From assembly GCF_016827595.1 (NCBI RefSeq), contig NZ_JAECMS010000004.1:1-64000 (forward strand): DNA of 64,000 bases, written 5' to 3'. The notes beneath the pieces are model-generated. The model saw only the letters and a list, made by a program, of their open reading frames with translations, ran no database searches and was not told where the DNA came from. This stretch comes from Luteirhabdus pelagi. GTDB lineage: Bacteria; Bacteroidota; Bacteroidia; Flavobacteriales; Flavobacteriaceae. The stretch's first letter is position 1. Every line of letters begins with the position of its first letter. A program made the translations under genes and the position numbers. Positions 18,380 through 28,158 of the stretch are shown piece by piece.

Positions 18380-19405
18380 ATGTATCCAATATATTACTTT
18401 AAAAAATTAACCAAAGGGCCTTTTTTGGCACTAATCGCAACTTTATTGGTTTCGTGCGGAACTTATAATGAAGATTATTACGATTCTGACGGAATTTACA
18501 ATGATGGTCAACAGGTTTCCGAAACCGAGACACCGGTAGACAAAACAAATTACTATAAACAATATTTCCAAACCAAGGCTGCCCAGTATCAAGACGTACC
18601 TGAAGAAGATGTAATCTTTACCGATATTGAAGCTTACTCCACTACTGAATATATAGATGATGAAGGCTATATCATTACCGAAGACAATAGAGGATATGAA
18701 GAAAGTTATGGTGCATGGGGTTCGAATGCTCAAGATGTTACCGTAAACATTTATAACGACAACTGGGGTTGGGGCTTCGGCTATTGGAACACTCCTTATT
18801 GGGGCTTTAACAGTTTCTGGGGGTATCCTTATGGATTTTATAGACCTTGGGGTACTGGCTTTGGCTGGGGCTGGGGCTGGGGACAGCCATTCTATGGGGG
18901 TTTCTATGGATATGGCTGGGGACACCCATTTTATGGTAACTATGGTGGATACTACCCTTTCTATTATAATCATGCCTATAATCAGGTTGCCTATAATCGC
19001 GGAAGAAGAAACACCGATTATATAGGTCGATCTTCTGCTCGCAGCGCAAGAAGAGACTATTCACGCGGACGAAGCAATTCTTATTCTCGATCAGAAATGG
19101 CACGCCGCAGTAATCGCTCCTCTACTATGAGATCTCGTAGCTCTATGTCGCGAAATAGGAATGCCAATATGCGCAGAAGTAATTCTCGAAGTGTAAGAAG
19201 AACGAATCCAAATATGCGCAGAAACAATACTACCGTTCGACGATCAAATAGTGCTAGACGCTCTAGTAATAATGCGAGAAGATCGAATAATTCCGTTCGA
19301 AGAAGCGGCTCAAGCGGATCGAGCATTCGGAGTGGTGGCAGTTCTAGGTCCTCTGGTAGCTCACGTTCAGGTGGTGGAGCTCGTCGCGGTGGAGGTCGCG
19401 GATAA
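18380..19405 (+). CDS. Lipoprotein with Gly/Trp/Tyr-rich centre and basic Arg/Ser/Asn tail
   Basis: 341 residues. A lipoprotein signal ends in LLVSC with Cys26 as the lipid site. Residues about 27-120 are acidic and Tyr-rich, 120-215 are dense in Gly, Trp, Tyr, Phe and Pro, and 215-341 consist almost entirely of Arg, Ser, Asn and Gly, ending in RRGGGRG. The basic tail resembles RS/RGG low-complexity RNA- or DNA-binding tails but sits on an envelope protein. Function unknown. A FadL-like porin gene follows after 31 bases in the same direction, so the two may be co-expressed. Confidence 0.85.
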   Translation: MYPIYYFKKLTKGPFLALIATLLVSCGTYNEDYYDSDGIYNDGQQVSETETPVDKTNYYKQYFQTKAAQYQDVPEEDVIFTDIEAYSTTEYIDDEGYIITEDNRGYEESYGAWGSNAQDVTVNIYNDNWGWGFGYWNTPYWGFNSFWGYPYGFYRPWGTGFGWGWGWGQPFYGGFYGYGWGHPFYGNYGGYYPFYYNHAYNQVAYNRGRRNTDYIGRSSARSARRDYSRGRSNSYSRSEMARRSNRSSTMRSRSSMSRNRNANMRRSNSRSVRRTNPNMRRNNTTVRRSNSARRSSNNARRSNNSVRRSGSSGSSIRSGGSSRSSGSSRSGGGARRGGGRG

Positions 19406-19436
19406 TATTTCCCTTAACTATTATAAATTAATACTC

Positions 19437-20951
19437 ATGAATAAGATGTACATCTTTCTCATTGCAGGGTTTTTTATGACCCAAATGAGCGGACAAAACA
19501 TTGACGATGGATTGCGTTATTCGCTAGACGATACGCAAGGAACCGCTAGATTTACTGCAATGTCGGGTGCTTTTGGAGCGCTTGGCGGCGATGTATCTTC
19601 CCTAGCGATAAATCCCGCCGGAAGTGCTGTATTATTGCAATCGGAGATGTCTATGGCTGCTTCTGTTTTCGATATTGAAAACAATACCAATTATTTCAAT
19701 ACAAATGCCAAGAGTTTTGAAAATGACTTAAGCTTATCGCATATCGGTGGTGCTTATGTATTTCCCAATGACAATAGCGAAAGCCCTTGGAAAAAGTTTA
19801 CGATTGGATTAAATTATACAATTACCCGAAATTTTGACAATGATTTAATTATCAGCGGAAATGGGAGTAATTCCATAGGAAGTTTTTTTCTTTCGCAAGC
19901 ACAAGGCATTCCACTGAACCTATTACAATTACAAAATGGAGAAACCATTGCAGATTTATATTCATTTCTAGGGGAAACGCAAGGTGTGGCTGCTCAAAAT
20001 GCATTTTTAGCATATCAAGGGTATATCATAGACCCAGTTGCTCCAACTTCAGGAAATACAGAATATACTTCCAATGTCGGTAACGGTCCTTTCTCGCAGG
20101 ATTACTTGCGTTTGGAACAAGGATACCGAGGCAAGTATACCTTCAATTTTGCTACACAGTTTAAGGAACATTTTTACTTCGGTATCAATTTGAATTCTCA
20201 TGTAATAGATTATCAACAGACCTCCTTTTTATCTGAAAACACAAATAATAGTGGTGATGGGATAACCGCAATAGGTTTTGAAAACAATTTATCGGTATTA
20301 GGAGCAGGTTTTTCCGCTCAATTTGGAGCAATAGCTAAAATCAATAAAGCGTTTAGGATTGGTTTTACTTACGATACTCCAACGTGGTTTGAAATTTCTG
20401 AAGAAACTTCTCAATACTTGGAAACCGAAAGAACTGAGGGAGACCAATCCCTTACATCTATTGTCGATCCAAGAGTCGTTAACGTGTATGCGGATTATAA
20501 TTTAAGAACCCCAGGAAAGCTTACCGCTAGTGCGGCATATGTCTTTGGCGAAAATGGCCTCTTGAGTGTTGATTATATGTATAAGGATTATTCAAATATT
20601 CATTTTAGTCCAGAGGATGTTTCCTTTGCTTCACTAAATACCATTATCGAAAACACTTTGACTTCCACTTCGGGAATCCGAGTTGGAGGTGAATACAGAA
20701 TCAATCAGTTTAGCCTACGAGGCGGTTATCGCTATGAGCAAAGCCCGTATGAGGACTCAACTATTGTGGGCGATTTGACTGGTTTTTCTGCAGGTGCAGG
20801 CTATAATTTTGGGGCTTATAGTTTTGACATCGCTTATAGTAGAGCTGAACAGGACAGAAATCAGCAAATGTATGCAGCTGGCCTTACCGATCCTGCTAGG
20901 GTCAATAGCGTTATGAGCAATTATATGGTTTCGTTCACCTTACGCTTCTAA
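19437..20951 (+). CDS. OmpP1/FadL-family outer membrane transport protein
   Basis: 504 residues from ATG 19437. A signal peptide (MNKMYIFLIAGFFMTQMSGQ) is followed by GTARFTAMSGAFGALGGDVSSLAINPAGSA, the N-terminal hatch signature of FadL-like proteins in Bacteroidota, then alternating beta-strand segments to a terminal aromatic residue (SFTLRF), as in outer-membrane barrels. FadL proteins take up hydrophobic compounds; the substrate here is unknown. The frame extends upstream into the preceding gene, but the signal peptide fixes the start. Confidence 0.9.
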   Translation: MNKMYIFLIAGFFMTQMSGQNIDDGLRYSLDDTQGTARFTAMSGAFGALGGDVSSLAINPAGSAVLLQSEMSMAASVFDIENNTNYFNTNAKSFENDLSLSHIGGAYVFPNDNSESPWKKFTIGLNYTITRNFDNDLIISGNGSNSIGSFFLSQAQGIPLNLLQLQNGETIADLYSFLGETQGVAAQNAFLAYQGYIIDPVAPTSGNTEYTSNVGNGPFSQDYLRLEQGYRGKYTFNFATQFKEHFYFGINLNSHVIDYQQTSFLSENTNNSGDGITAIGFENNLSVLGAGFSAQFGAIAKINKAFRIGFTYDTPTWFEISEETSQYLETERTEGDQSLTSIVDPRVVNVYADYNLRTPGKLTASAAYVFGENGLLSVDYMYKDYSNIHFSPEDVSFASLNTIIENTLTSTSGIRVGGEYRINQFSLRGGYRYEQSPYEDSTIVGDLTGFSAGAGYNFGAYSFDIAYSRAEQDRNQQMYAAGLTDPARVNSVMSNYMVSFTLRF

Positions 20952-20957
20952 CAACCG

Positions 20958-22307
20958 CTATAGTACTGGCTCTAATTTAAATTGAACTTTAAATTGGCGT
21001 CCATTGCGTCGGACTTGAAGTTCAATTTCTTTACCCTCCTCTGAGGTAAACAGTGCATTTAACTCATACAATTCAAATTTATGAGCTGGTTTATTGTTTA
21101 TTTCTATAATTTCGTCATCAACCCTTAAACCAGCTTTCGCACCTGGTGAGTCAGGACGTATTGCAGCAACTACGTAACGCGGAACCAAAGAAAAACGGGT
21201 TTGCTTTAAAAATGTATTTGCAGAAATTACATTCTTTTCCTTGTTTTGAAATTGATCTGAAACCTCATTCGACTGATAGACGGAAAACTGTTCTTCATAA
21301 ACCTCTAATCCATCGTGCTGAATTGTAAGTCCACTCATGTTATAGTGAAAAGGATTTGAAAAACTTCGATTCTTGCGTAGTCGTAAGCGCTGACCTTTAT
21401 AATCGACCCATATTGTAAATCGCCTTAGCATATCGCCACCTATACTCCCATCCCTTTCATCATAAAAAACTAATTCCCGAAGAGAAGTTGTATCTGGAAA
21501 AGAAACGTTTACATCCTGCAGCATAAAATCGCCCACTGAAACCATGTCCAAACGAGACCTTTTACCATATATATTACCACTTAATCCTAAACCTAGAAAA
21601 TCCTTAAAATAATTTGAAGGCGCTTTCGAGATAAAATCATTTTCGCCAAAGAGCCAAATTGCATCACTGGAGCCACTATCCAATAACAATGTTGCATCCC
21701 TTTCTTTACCATATTTATCTAACAACGATACATCAATAAATGGTTTTCCTGAATAAAAGCCTAATCGGAGGTCCGAGCACCTACTACAGCTTCGAAAACT
21801 GTAAGTTTCAGGAGAGTAAAAAGTTAGGCGCTCTCCTGCATAATTTGTTTTAACTGTAAATTTTTTAAAAAACTCATAGCCAATAATTCCATGAATAGGT
21901 GTTCCCATTCTAGGCGAGAGGTTCAGTGAACTCCCATATACCACATATAGTGTATGATTATCATCGAAAGCCTTACCCAATCTAACAGTATTTTTCTCAC
22001 TTCTGAGCGCTTCAATCGGAGCTCCTCCGCCTAATCCCCGAAGCGTTACGGGCATTGAATCACCGAGCAACAAAGAATCACGTTGCTCCAAACTAAAAAT
22101 TATTGAAGCTCTTACACCAGTATCCAAGAGGAAGGAAAGTTCCGTACCATTAACTGTTACCGGTACCACTACTAGATTATTGACCAACTCAAACTTAACT
22201 TTATCCTTCCGAACACCTTCCGGAAATCTAAAACCCTCTTGTGAAACCATCTTAAATGCAAGAAGGAAAAATATAAATTGTATCAGAAAACTTCGTGTGA
22301 ATATCAT
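20958..22307 (-). CDS. Exported double-retropepsin aspartyl protease with PDZ domain
   Basis: 449 residues with an N-terminal signal peptide or anchor (about 1-22). Two retropepsin-like sites lie in one chain: FLLDTGVRAS (DTG at 62-64) and LLLDSGSSDA (DSG at 210-212), so both catalytic aspartates are supplied intramolecularly as in pepsin. A PDZ domain (about 365-447: IRPDSPGAKAGLRVDDEIIEINN) follows. It probably acts in the periplasm or at the outer membrane. The target is unknown. It is monocistronic and convergent with the porin gene. Confidence 0.88.
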   Translation of the reverse strand: MIFTRSFLIQFIFFLLAFKMVSQEGFRFPEGVRKDKVKFELVNNLVVVPVTVNGTELSFLLDTGVRASIIFSLEQRDSLLLGDSMPVTLRGLGGGAPIEALRSEKNTVRLGKAFDDNHTLYVVYGSSLNLSPRMGTPIHGIIGYEFFKKFTVKTNYAGERLTFYSPETYSFRSCSRCSDLRLGFYSGKPFIDVSLLDKYGKERDATLLLDSGSSDAIWLFGENDFISKAPSNYFKDFLGLGLSGNIYGKRSRLDMVSVGDFMLQDVNVSFPDTTSLRELVFYDERDGSIGGDMLRRFTIWVDYKGQRLRLRKNRSFSNPFHYNMSGLTIQHDGLEVYEEQFSVYQSNEVSDQFQNKEKNVISANTFLKQTRFSLVPRYVVAAIRPDSPGAKAGLRVDDEIIEINNKPAHKFELYELNALFTSEEGKEIELQVRRNGRQFKVQFKLEPVL

Positions 22308-22412
22308 ATTCTTGGGACCAGTTTCATGAAGATAAAAAAAATAGTTGAAAGCAACCGTAGCCTTCGTTAATTATAAATATTATTCGCAAATTTGTAGTTT
22401 AATGAATTGCGT

Positions 22413-23603
22413 ATGCCAGTAGTATCGAAAAAGGGGCAGCAAATGCCCGAATCGCCTATCCGAAAACTCGTTCCTTTTGCTGAACAAGCCTATAAAGCCA
22501 ACAAAAAAGTATATCACTTAAATATCGGGCAACCAGACATCAAATCGCCGCAGGTTGCGATGGATGCCGTAACACTTCACTCTTTGGAGATATTGGCCTA
22601 TACCCGATCTGAAGGATCTGAGGGGTACCGAAAAAAAATCGCCGATTACTACAAGAAGAACGACATTGACATTTCAGCAGACGATATTATTGTGACTACC
22701 GGTGGTAGCGAAGCGCTTTTATTTGCCATGGGTAGTATTGCTGATACTGGTGATGAAATTATTATCCCTGAGCCCTTTTATGCGAATTATAACGGCTTTG
22801 CAACTTCCTCTGGGATTAATATTGTCCCAGTTATTTCAAAAATTGAAAACAACTTCGCACTCCCCCCTATTTCGGAGTTTGAGAAGCTAATTACTGACAA
22901 AACAAAGGCAATTCTAATTTGCAATCCTGGTAACCCGACAGGATATCTCTATTCTCGTGATGAGATCAAGAAATTGGCGGCCATTGTTAAAAAACACGAT
23001 CTTTTCCTAGTAGCCGACGAGGTATACCGTGAATTTACATACGATGGTGCCGAACATTATTCCATCCTTCAAGAAGAAGGTATGGAAGAATACGGTATCA
23101 TTATCGATTCTGTCTCAAAACGTTATAGCATGTGCGGGGCACGTATCGGTTGCTTAGTATCAAAAAACAAATCGGTCATGGCAACTGCCCTTAAATTTGC
23201 ACAAGCGCGGCTGAGTCCTCCTACCTTTGCACAGATTGCTAGTGAAGCAGCCCTACAGACACCACAAAGTTATTTTGATGAAGCAATAACGGAATACACG
23301 GAAAGAAGAAATCTATTGATTGAAAAGCTTAAGGAAATTCCAGGTGTTAAAGTCGGTGAACCAAAGGGTGCGTTTTACTGTATCGCAGAACTTCCTGTAG
23401 AGGATAGCGATGCATTTGCCCAATGGTTACTGCAGGATTTCGATTTAAATGGTGAAACCGTGATGGTAGCACCCGCTGCCGGCTTTTACTCAACGCCCGG
23501 CGTAGGTAAAAACCAAGTACGGATTGCATATGTTTTGAAAAAGGACAGTTTGCTGAAAGCCGTCGAGATACTGAAAAAAGCCCTAGAAGTTTATCCCGGA
23601 TAA
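22413..23603 (+). CDS. Pyridoxal-phosphate aminotransferase class I/II
   Basis: 396 residues from ATG 22413. Fold-type I features are visible: NIGQPDIKSP at the N terminus, VTTGGSEALLFA, CNPGNPTGYLYS, ADEVYREF, and the Schiff-base lysine in DSVSKRYSMCGARIG. The substrate is probably aspartate or another amino acid, but the sequence alone does not decide this. Its stop overlaps the murB start (TAATG at 23601-23605), so the two are coupled. Confidence 0.9.
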   Translation: MPVVSKKGQQMPESPIRKLVPFAEQAYKANKKVYHLNIGQPDIKSPQVAMDAVTLHSLEILAYTRSEGSEGYRKKIADYYKKNDIDISADDIIVTTGGSEALLFAMGSIADTGDEIIIPEPFYANYNGFATSSGINIVPVISKIENNFALPPISEFEKLITDKTKAILICNPGNPTGYLYSRDEIKKLAAIVKKHDLFLVADEVYREFTYDGAEHYSILQEEGMEEYGIIIDSVSKRYSMCGARIGCLVSKNKSVMATALKFAQARLSPPTFAQIASEAALQTPQSYFDEAITEYTERRNLLIEKLKEIPGVKVGEPKGAFYCIAELPVEDSDAFAQWLLQDFDLNGETVMVAPAAGFYSTPGVGKNQVRIAYVLKKDSLLKAVEILKKALEVYPG

Positions 23604-24610
23604 TGCATATTGAGCAAAACAAATCACTTCAACCCTACAATACCTTCGGAATTGACGTTTCCGCGAAACAGTTTGTGTCGATTACAGCTGTCGATGAATT
23701 GAAGACTATTCTAGCGGAAAACAATCCTGTCTTCATCTTAGGCGGCGGGAGCAATATGTTGCTTACCAAAGACCTTGACACCTTAGTTGTTCATTTGAAT
23801 CTTAAAGGAATTTCTATTGAAAATGAAACGGAGGATCACGTTTATATAAAAGCCATGGCCGGTGAAAATTGGCATGAATTTGTGCTTCACTGTTTAGCTG
23901 AAGGCTACGGCGGTATTGAAAATCTTTCCCTAATTCCTGGAAATATCGGTACAGCGCCAATTCAGAATATCGGAGCGTATGGAGTGGAACTGAAAGATGT
24001 ATTCGAATCCTGCCGAGCGGTGGAGATTGAAACAGGAAAGGAAAGAACCTTCACTAAAGATGAATGTCATTTCGGGTACCGCGATTCTATCTTTAAAAAC
24101 GAAGCCAAGGGAAAATATTGCATCGTATCGGTAACGCTTCAACTAACGAAGAAAAATCATGAACTACATACTTCGTATGGCGCTATCCAAGACGAATTGA
24201 AGAAACGGAATATTTCTTCACCTACCATTCAGGACATTTCAAAGGCTGTTATAAGTATTCGTCAATCAAAATTGCCAAATCCTAAAGAAATAGGCAACAG
24301 TGGAAGTTTCTTCAAAAACCCTGTATTGAATGCCGAAGCGTTTCGAGAATTTAAAAGCAACTACCCGGAAGCTCCCTATTACGAGCTTTCCGACGCTGAA
24401 TACAAAGTACCTGCTGGCTGGTTAATTGAACAAGCCGGATTCAAAGGGAAACGGTTTGGAGATGCTGGCGTACATGACAAACAAGCCCTTGTATTGGTTA
24501 ATCATGGGAATGCTTCAGGTGAAGAACTCTGGAACTTAGCCTTACAGATTCAAAAGAAAGTACGTGAACAATTTGGGATTTATATCGAACCCGAAGTAAA
24601 CATCCTTTAG
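23603..24610 (+). CDS. murB: UDP-N-acetylenolpyruvoylglucosamine reductase
   Basis: FAD/NADPH enzyme that makes UDP-MurNAc for peptidoglycan. The FAD-binding segment ILGGGSNMLLT, LSLIPGNIGTAPIQNIGAYG, YRDSIFK and GNSGSFFKNP (with the proton-donor Ser) are present. At 335 residues it is the E. coli-like type I. The start shares a base with the aminotransferase stop. At the far end its stop overlaps the stop of the convergent fasciclin gene by 4 bases. Confidence 0.96.
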   Translation: MHIEQNKSLQPYNTFGIDVSAKQFVSITAVDELKTILAENNPVFILGGGSNMLLTKDLDTLVVHLNLKGISIENETEDHVYIKAMAGENWHEFVLHCLAEGYGGIENLSLIPGNIGTAPIQNIGAYGVELKDVFESCRAVEIETGKERTFTKDECHFGYRDSIFKNEAKGKYCIVSVTLQLTKKNHELHTSYGAIQDELKKRNISSPTIQDISKAVISIRQSKLPNPKEIGNSGSFFKNPVLNAEAFREFKSNYPEAPYYELSDAEYKVPAGWLIEQAGFKGKRFGDAGVHDKQALVLVNHGNASGEELWNLALQIQKKVREQFGIYIEPEVNIL

Positions 24611-25230
24611 TTTATCTGCAGCACGCTATCTAGCAAATGGACGGTTCCGTTGGAACCTTCAATATCGCTTTTCCCTATGACTGCCGATTTTCCCACTTCA
24701 TTTTGAACCACAATCTGAGATCCCTCCATTTTGGCGGTCAATTTTGTATCGGCTATTGTATTCATGGTTATACTGCCCTTGGCTTTCAACTGCTGCACGA
24801 GGTCTGATGAACTCATCATTCCCTGGACAATATGATTTTTCAGCAATAGCTGTAAGCTATCCGATTGGGCTGGCGACAATAATTTTCTGCGACCTTCTTC
24901 ACCTAAATTTTCGAAAGCTGTGTTTGAGGGAGCGAATACGGTAAAAGGACCTTGCTGTTTCGATAGGATATTGGTTAGTCCGGCAGTAACCAACGCACTT
25001 GTAAACGTTTTTGCTTCTGGTGTTACCATTACTTTGGTCATCACGCTATTCACCTGCTTTTTCTCAGTATCCGATAATTCTTTCTTTTCAGCTGGAGGTG
25101 CTTTTTTCGTTTCCTTTACGGCCGTTTCTTCAACTTTTTCAGAGTCAGCCTCTTTTTTAGTAGCATCATTGCAGCCTATTAATATGCAACTTAACCCGGC
25201 AACCATCAATATCATGTATATATTTCTCAT
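24607..25230 (-). CDS. Fasciclin-domain lipoprotein
   Basis: 207 residues. The signal peptide ends in SCILIGC, giving a lipid-anchored protein. A Lys/Glu-rich linker (about 22-60) is followed by one FAS1 domain with the H1/H2-type motifs FTVFAPSNTAFENL and LLKNHIVQG, ending GTVHLLDSVLQ. FAS1 domains mediate adhesion. The neighbouring cell-wall gene gives no stronger hint of function. Confidence 0.92.
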   Translation of the reverse strand: MRNIYMILMVAGLSCILIGCNDATKKEADSEKVEETAVKETKKAPPAEKKELSDTEKKQVNSVMTKVMVTPEAKTFTSALVTAGLTNILSKQQGPFTVFAPSNTAFENLGEEGRRKLLSPAQSDSLQLLLKNHIVQGMMSSSDLVQQLKAKGSITMNTIADTKLTAKMEGSQIVVQNEVGKSAVIGKSDIEGSNGTVHLLDSVLQIN

Positions 25231-25299
25231 AGTAGTTGTTGTTATAGGAATAAAGGTCTAAAAGTAACCAAAAACTGAGCATTTCCGCAAGAAAGATTG

Positions 25300-25307
25300 T
25301 ACTTTTG
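25300..25307 (+). promoter_or_regulatory. -7 promoter element of the small membrane-protein operon
   Basis: TACTTTTG matches TAnnTTTG and lies 16 bases before the ATG at 25324. Confidence 0.65.
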
Positions 25308-25323
25308 CACACAAATTCGAACT

Positions 25324-25530
25324 ATGGAATTACTGCTTATAACATTGTTATTATTGCTGTTGGCTGTAGCCGGAATCGCTATTAAGATTTGGGGTAAGAA
25401 AGACGGTAAATTTGCAGGCACCTGTGCCAGTCAGAGTCCTTTTTTGAATAAGGATGGCGAAGCCTGTGGGTTTTGCGGGAAAACACCCGATCAGTTCGAA
25501 AACTGCACCGAGACCTCACATAAAGAATAA
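25324..25530 (+). CDS. Small single-pass membrane protein with Cys cluster
   Basis: 68 residues from ATG 25324. A strongly hydrophobic helix (about 2-23) is followed by a short soluble part with four cysteines in GTCASQSPF, EACGFCGKTP and ENCTE. The CxxC could bind metal or a cofactor. I recall similar short proteins in other Flavobacteriaceae but no assigned function. A glycosyltransferase gene follows after 28 bases, and the two likely share the promoter at 25300. Confidence 0.8.
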   Translation: MELLLITLLLLLLAVAGIAIKIWGKKDGKFAGTCASQSPFLNKDGEACGFCGKTPDQFENCTETSHKE

Positions 25531-25558
25531 TTCAAATATATTCTTGCTGCTTTAGGCT

Positions 25559-26647
25559 ATGGCACTACTCTACGTACTGGGTGCAATAATTCTTCTTAAT
25601 TGTGCTTATTATTTACTTTTTACCAAGTTTCCGAAGTCTTCTTCCAACCTCAAACCTACCAGGTTTCCGGTAAGTCTAATTGTTTGTGCTAAAAACGAAG
25701 CTGAAAACCTTCAGCATAACATTCCCAAGTGGCTATCGCAAGAGTACCCAAGTTTCGAACTTATCCTTATCAATGATGCTTCGGTAGATGATACTGCCGA
25801 GGTTATGGAACGATTTGCAACGAAAGATGCCAGAATCAAGATCGTAACCGTACAAAATAACGAAGCGTTCTGGGCTAGTAAGAAGTATGCCTTGACCCTT
25901 GGCATAAAACGTGCGGTGAATAAAAAGCTTGTCTTTACGGATGCCGATTGCACACCTGCATCAAATAAGTGGCTTTCATTCATGGCACAACATCTTCAAG
26001 GTGAAAAAGAGTTGGTGTTAGGCTATGGACCCTATCAAAAAAAACCAGGACTGCTCAACAAACTCATTCGATATGAAACGTTGATGACCGCCACCCAATA
26101 TTTCTCCTATGCAAATATGGGAATGCCCTATATGGGTGTGGGCAGAAATTTAGCCTATACCAGCGATTTGTTTTACGCCAACCGTGGGTACATGTCGCAT
26201 ATTAAAGTCCCCTCTGGCGATGACGATCTTTTTGTAAACGAATCGGCTACGTCGAGCAATACTATATTCTGTACAGCACCAGAAGCATTTACCTATTCCA
26301 TTCCAAAGAAGTCCTGGAAGGCTTGGTACCGACAAAAAAGAAGGCATTATTCAACCGCAACTCGCTATAAACTAAAATATCGTTTGCTCCTTGGGGGTTA
26401 TTACAGCCTTAACCTATTGTTTTGGGTTCTAGCTGTAGCGTGCTTTTTTCTTTTCGATTGGCGCATTGTATTGGGAATGATCCTCTTTCGTTTTTTTATG
26501 CAAATACTTTGCTTTTCCAAAGCTGCCAAAAGGCTTCGAGAGAATGATATAACACCCTACGCTCCTTTATTTGAACTGTTTCTGATTTTGTTTCAATTGC
26601 GTATCTTTATTTCCAACAGCACAACGAAACAAAGCCGGTGGACATAA
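25559..26647 (+). CDS. Membrane glycosyltransferase family 2
   Basis: 362 residues. An N-terminal membrane helix is followed by a GT-A domain: VSLIVCAKNEAENL, LILINDASVDDTAEV, FTDADCTPAS (the DxD-type metal site) and GDDDLFVNE, and then two C-terminal hydrophobic segments (about 275-335). It transfers a sugar from a nucleotide-sugar to an unknown lipid or glycan acceptor at the inner membrane. Its end overlaps the start of the sigma-factor gene by 10 bases. Confidence 0.9.
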   Translation: MALLYVLGAIILLNCAYYLLFTKFPKSSSNLKPTRFPVSLIVCAKNEAENLQHNIPKWLSQEYPSFELILINDASVDDTAEVMERFATKDARIKIVTVQNNEAFWASKKYALTLGIKRAVNKKLVFTDADCTPASNKWLSFMAQHLQGEKELVLGYGPYQKKPGLLNKLIRYETLMTATQYFSYANMGMPYMGVGRNLAYTSDLFYANRGYMSHIKVPSGDDDLFVNESATSSNTIFCTAPEAFTYSIPKKSWKAWYRQKRRHYSTATRYKLKYRLLLGGYYSLNLLFWVLAVACFFLFDWRIVLGMILFRFFMQILCFSKAAKRLRENDITPYAPLFELFLILFQLRIFISNSTTKQSRWT

Positions 26648-27207
26648 CCGAACCCCATATCATTTATCATATCGAACGCGCAAAGCAGGGAAATCAGTCC
26701 GCCTTTAATTTTCTCTTGGATCAATATTGGAACAGGGTTTTTGGTTTTCAGGTGAAACGGATACAAGACGAACAGGAAGCCGAGGACATTACCATCGAAA
26801 CCTTTGCAAAGGCGTTCGATAATATTCAACAATATGACTCCGAACAGGCTGCCTTTGGAACTTGGATAACGGCTATTTCGAAGAACATCCAAATCGATAA
26901 AACACGGAAGAAGAATGCGGCCCTATATCGTAATACCACGAAAAATTTGGACGATGATGTGATAGGGATAGCTGACGGAGCGCCTTCGCCTGAAGACACA
27001 TTGATTACCAAACAGCAATTAGATGAATTGCTTCGATACATAAAAGAATTGAAGCCCCACTATCAGGAAATTATTAACCTTCGGTATTTTAGGGAGATGT
27101 CCTACAATGAAATTGCCGAAAAACTTCAAGAACCGTTAAGCAATGTAAAGGTTCGTCTCCTTCGTGCTCGAAAGCTACTCGCAGAGATCATTCGAAATAA
27201 ACAATAA
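26638..27207 (+). CDS. RNA polymerase sigma factor, ECF-like sigma-70
   Basis: 189 residues starting at GTG 26638, inside the last codons of the glycosyltransferase gene. Region 2 (FNFLLDQYWNRVFGFQVKRIQDEQEAEDITIETFAKAF) and region 4 (LKPHYQEIINLRYFREMSYNEIAEKLQEPLSNVKVRLLRAR) are clear; region 3 is absent, as in ECF factors. No anti-sigma gene is adjacent. A TATCTTTA element at about 26602 could provide an internal promoter. Confidence 0.9.
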   Translation: MDITEPHIIYHIERAKQGNQSAFNFLLDQYWNRVFGFQVKRIQDEQEAEDITIETFAKAFDNIQQYDSEQAAFGTWITAISKNIQIDKTRKKNAALYRNTTKNLDDDVIGIADGAPSPEDTLITKQQLDELLRYIKELKPHYQEIINLRYFREMSYNEIAEKLQEPLSNVKVRLLRARKLLAEIIRNKQ

Positions 27208-27267
27208 TCCCTAAAATTAAGATGTTCCAACGTATGCCGAAGCATATGTTCTCGATAGGAATATTTG

Positions 27268-27275
27268 TATCTTTG
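27268..27275 (+). promoter_or_regulatory. -7 promoter element of lipA
   Basis: TATCTTTG, 7 bases before the lipA ATG, predicts a leader of only a few bases. Confidence 0.65.
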
Positions 27276-27282
27276 CGGCCAT

Positions 27283-28155
27283 ATGGAAACAGCTGTTGTC
27301 GATAGACCAAAACCAACCCCAAAACCGAAGTGGTTACGCGTAAAACTTCCTACTGGAAAGAAATATACCGAACTGCGGGGCTTGGTCGATAAATATGATT
27401 TGCATACCATCTGTACCTCTGGAAGTTGTCCGAATATGGGGGAATGTTGGACAGAAGGTACCGCAACTTTTATGATCCTTGGGAATATTTGCACGCGCTC
27501 CTGTGGTTTTTGCGGGGTGAAGACCGGGCGACCCGAAACAGTAGATTGGGCAGAACCCGAAAAAGTTGCACGTTCCATTAAATTAATGGAAATTAAGCAT
27601 GCCGTTATAACCTCGGTAGATCGCGACGATTTAAAAGATATGGGTTCTATCATCTGGGCGGAAACCGTAAAGGCTATCCGAAGAATGAATCCAGAGACCA
27701 CATTGGAAACCCTTATTCCCGATTTTCAGGGCATCACGAAACATATTGACAGAATTATCGACGTCCACCCAGAAGTAGTTTCACATAATATGGAAACGGT
27801 TAAACGACTGACGCGAGAGGTTCGAATCCAAGCGAAATATGAACGAAGCCTTGACGTGTTGCGGTACTTGAAAGAACGAGGAATCACCCGCACTAAAAGT
27901 GGTATTATGCTTGGTTTGGGTGAAACAGAGACAGAAGTGATTCAAACCTTGGAAGATCTTCGAAAGGTAGGCCTTGATATCGTGACCATTGGACAATACC
28001 TTCAACCTTCTAAAAAGCATCTTCAGGTGAAAGAATTTATCACACCCGAACAGTTTAAGAAATATGAGGAAATCGGATTGGAGATGGGCTTCCGCCATGT
28101 AGAAAGCGGCGCCTTGGTACGTTCTTCCTATAAAGCCCAAAAGCACTTAACTTAG
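27283..28155 (+). CDS. lipA: Lipoyl synthase
   Basis: Radical SAM enzyme that inserts two sulfurs into octanoyl-bound carrier proteins. Both clusters are coded for: the auxiliary cluster motif [13 protein letters not shown] and the radical SAM motif CTRSCGFC, plus the C-terminal RSSY segment with the serine ligand. It is 290 residues from ATG 27283. gap starts 3 bases after its stop, an unusual but clearly operonic pairing of cofactor synthesis and glycolysis. Confidence 0.96.
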   Translation: METAVVDRPKPTPKPKWLRVKLPTGKKYTELRGLVDKYDLHTICTSGSCPNMGECWTEGTATFMILGNICTRSCGFCGVKTGRPETVDWAEPEKVARSIKLMEIKHAVITSVDRDDLKDMGSIIWAETVKAIRRMNPETTLETLIPDFQGITKHIDRIIDVHPEVVSHNMETVKRLTREVRIQAKYERSLDVLRYLKERGITRTKSGIMLGLGETETEVIQTLEDLRKVGLDIVTIGQYLQPSKKHLQVKEFITPEQFKKYEEIGLEMGFRHVESGALVRSSYKAQKHLT

Positions 28156-28158
28156 TTT

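Noticed and set aside
26638..27207. Sigma factor with a cognate anti-sigma gene
   Set aside because: The neighbours are a glycosyltransferase and lipA; no membrane anti-sigma protein is adjacent.
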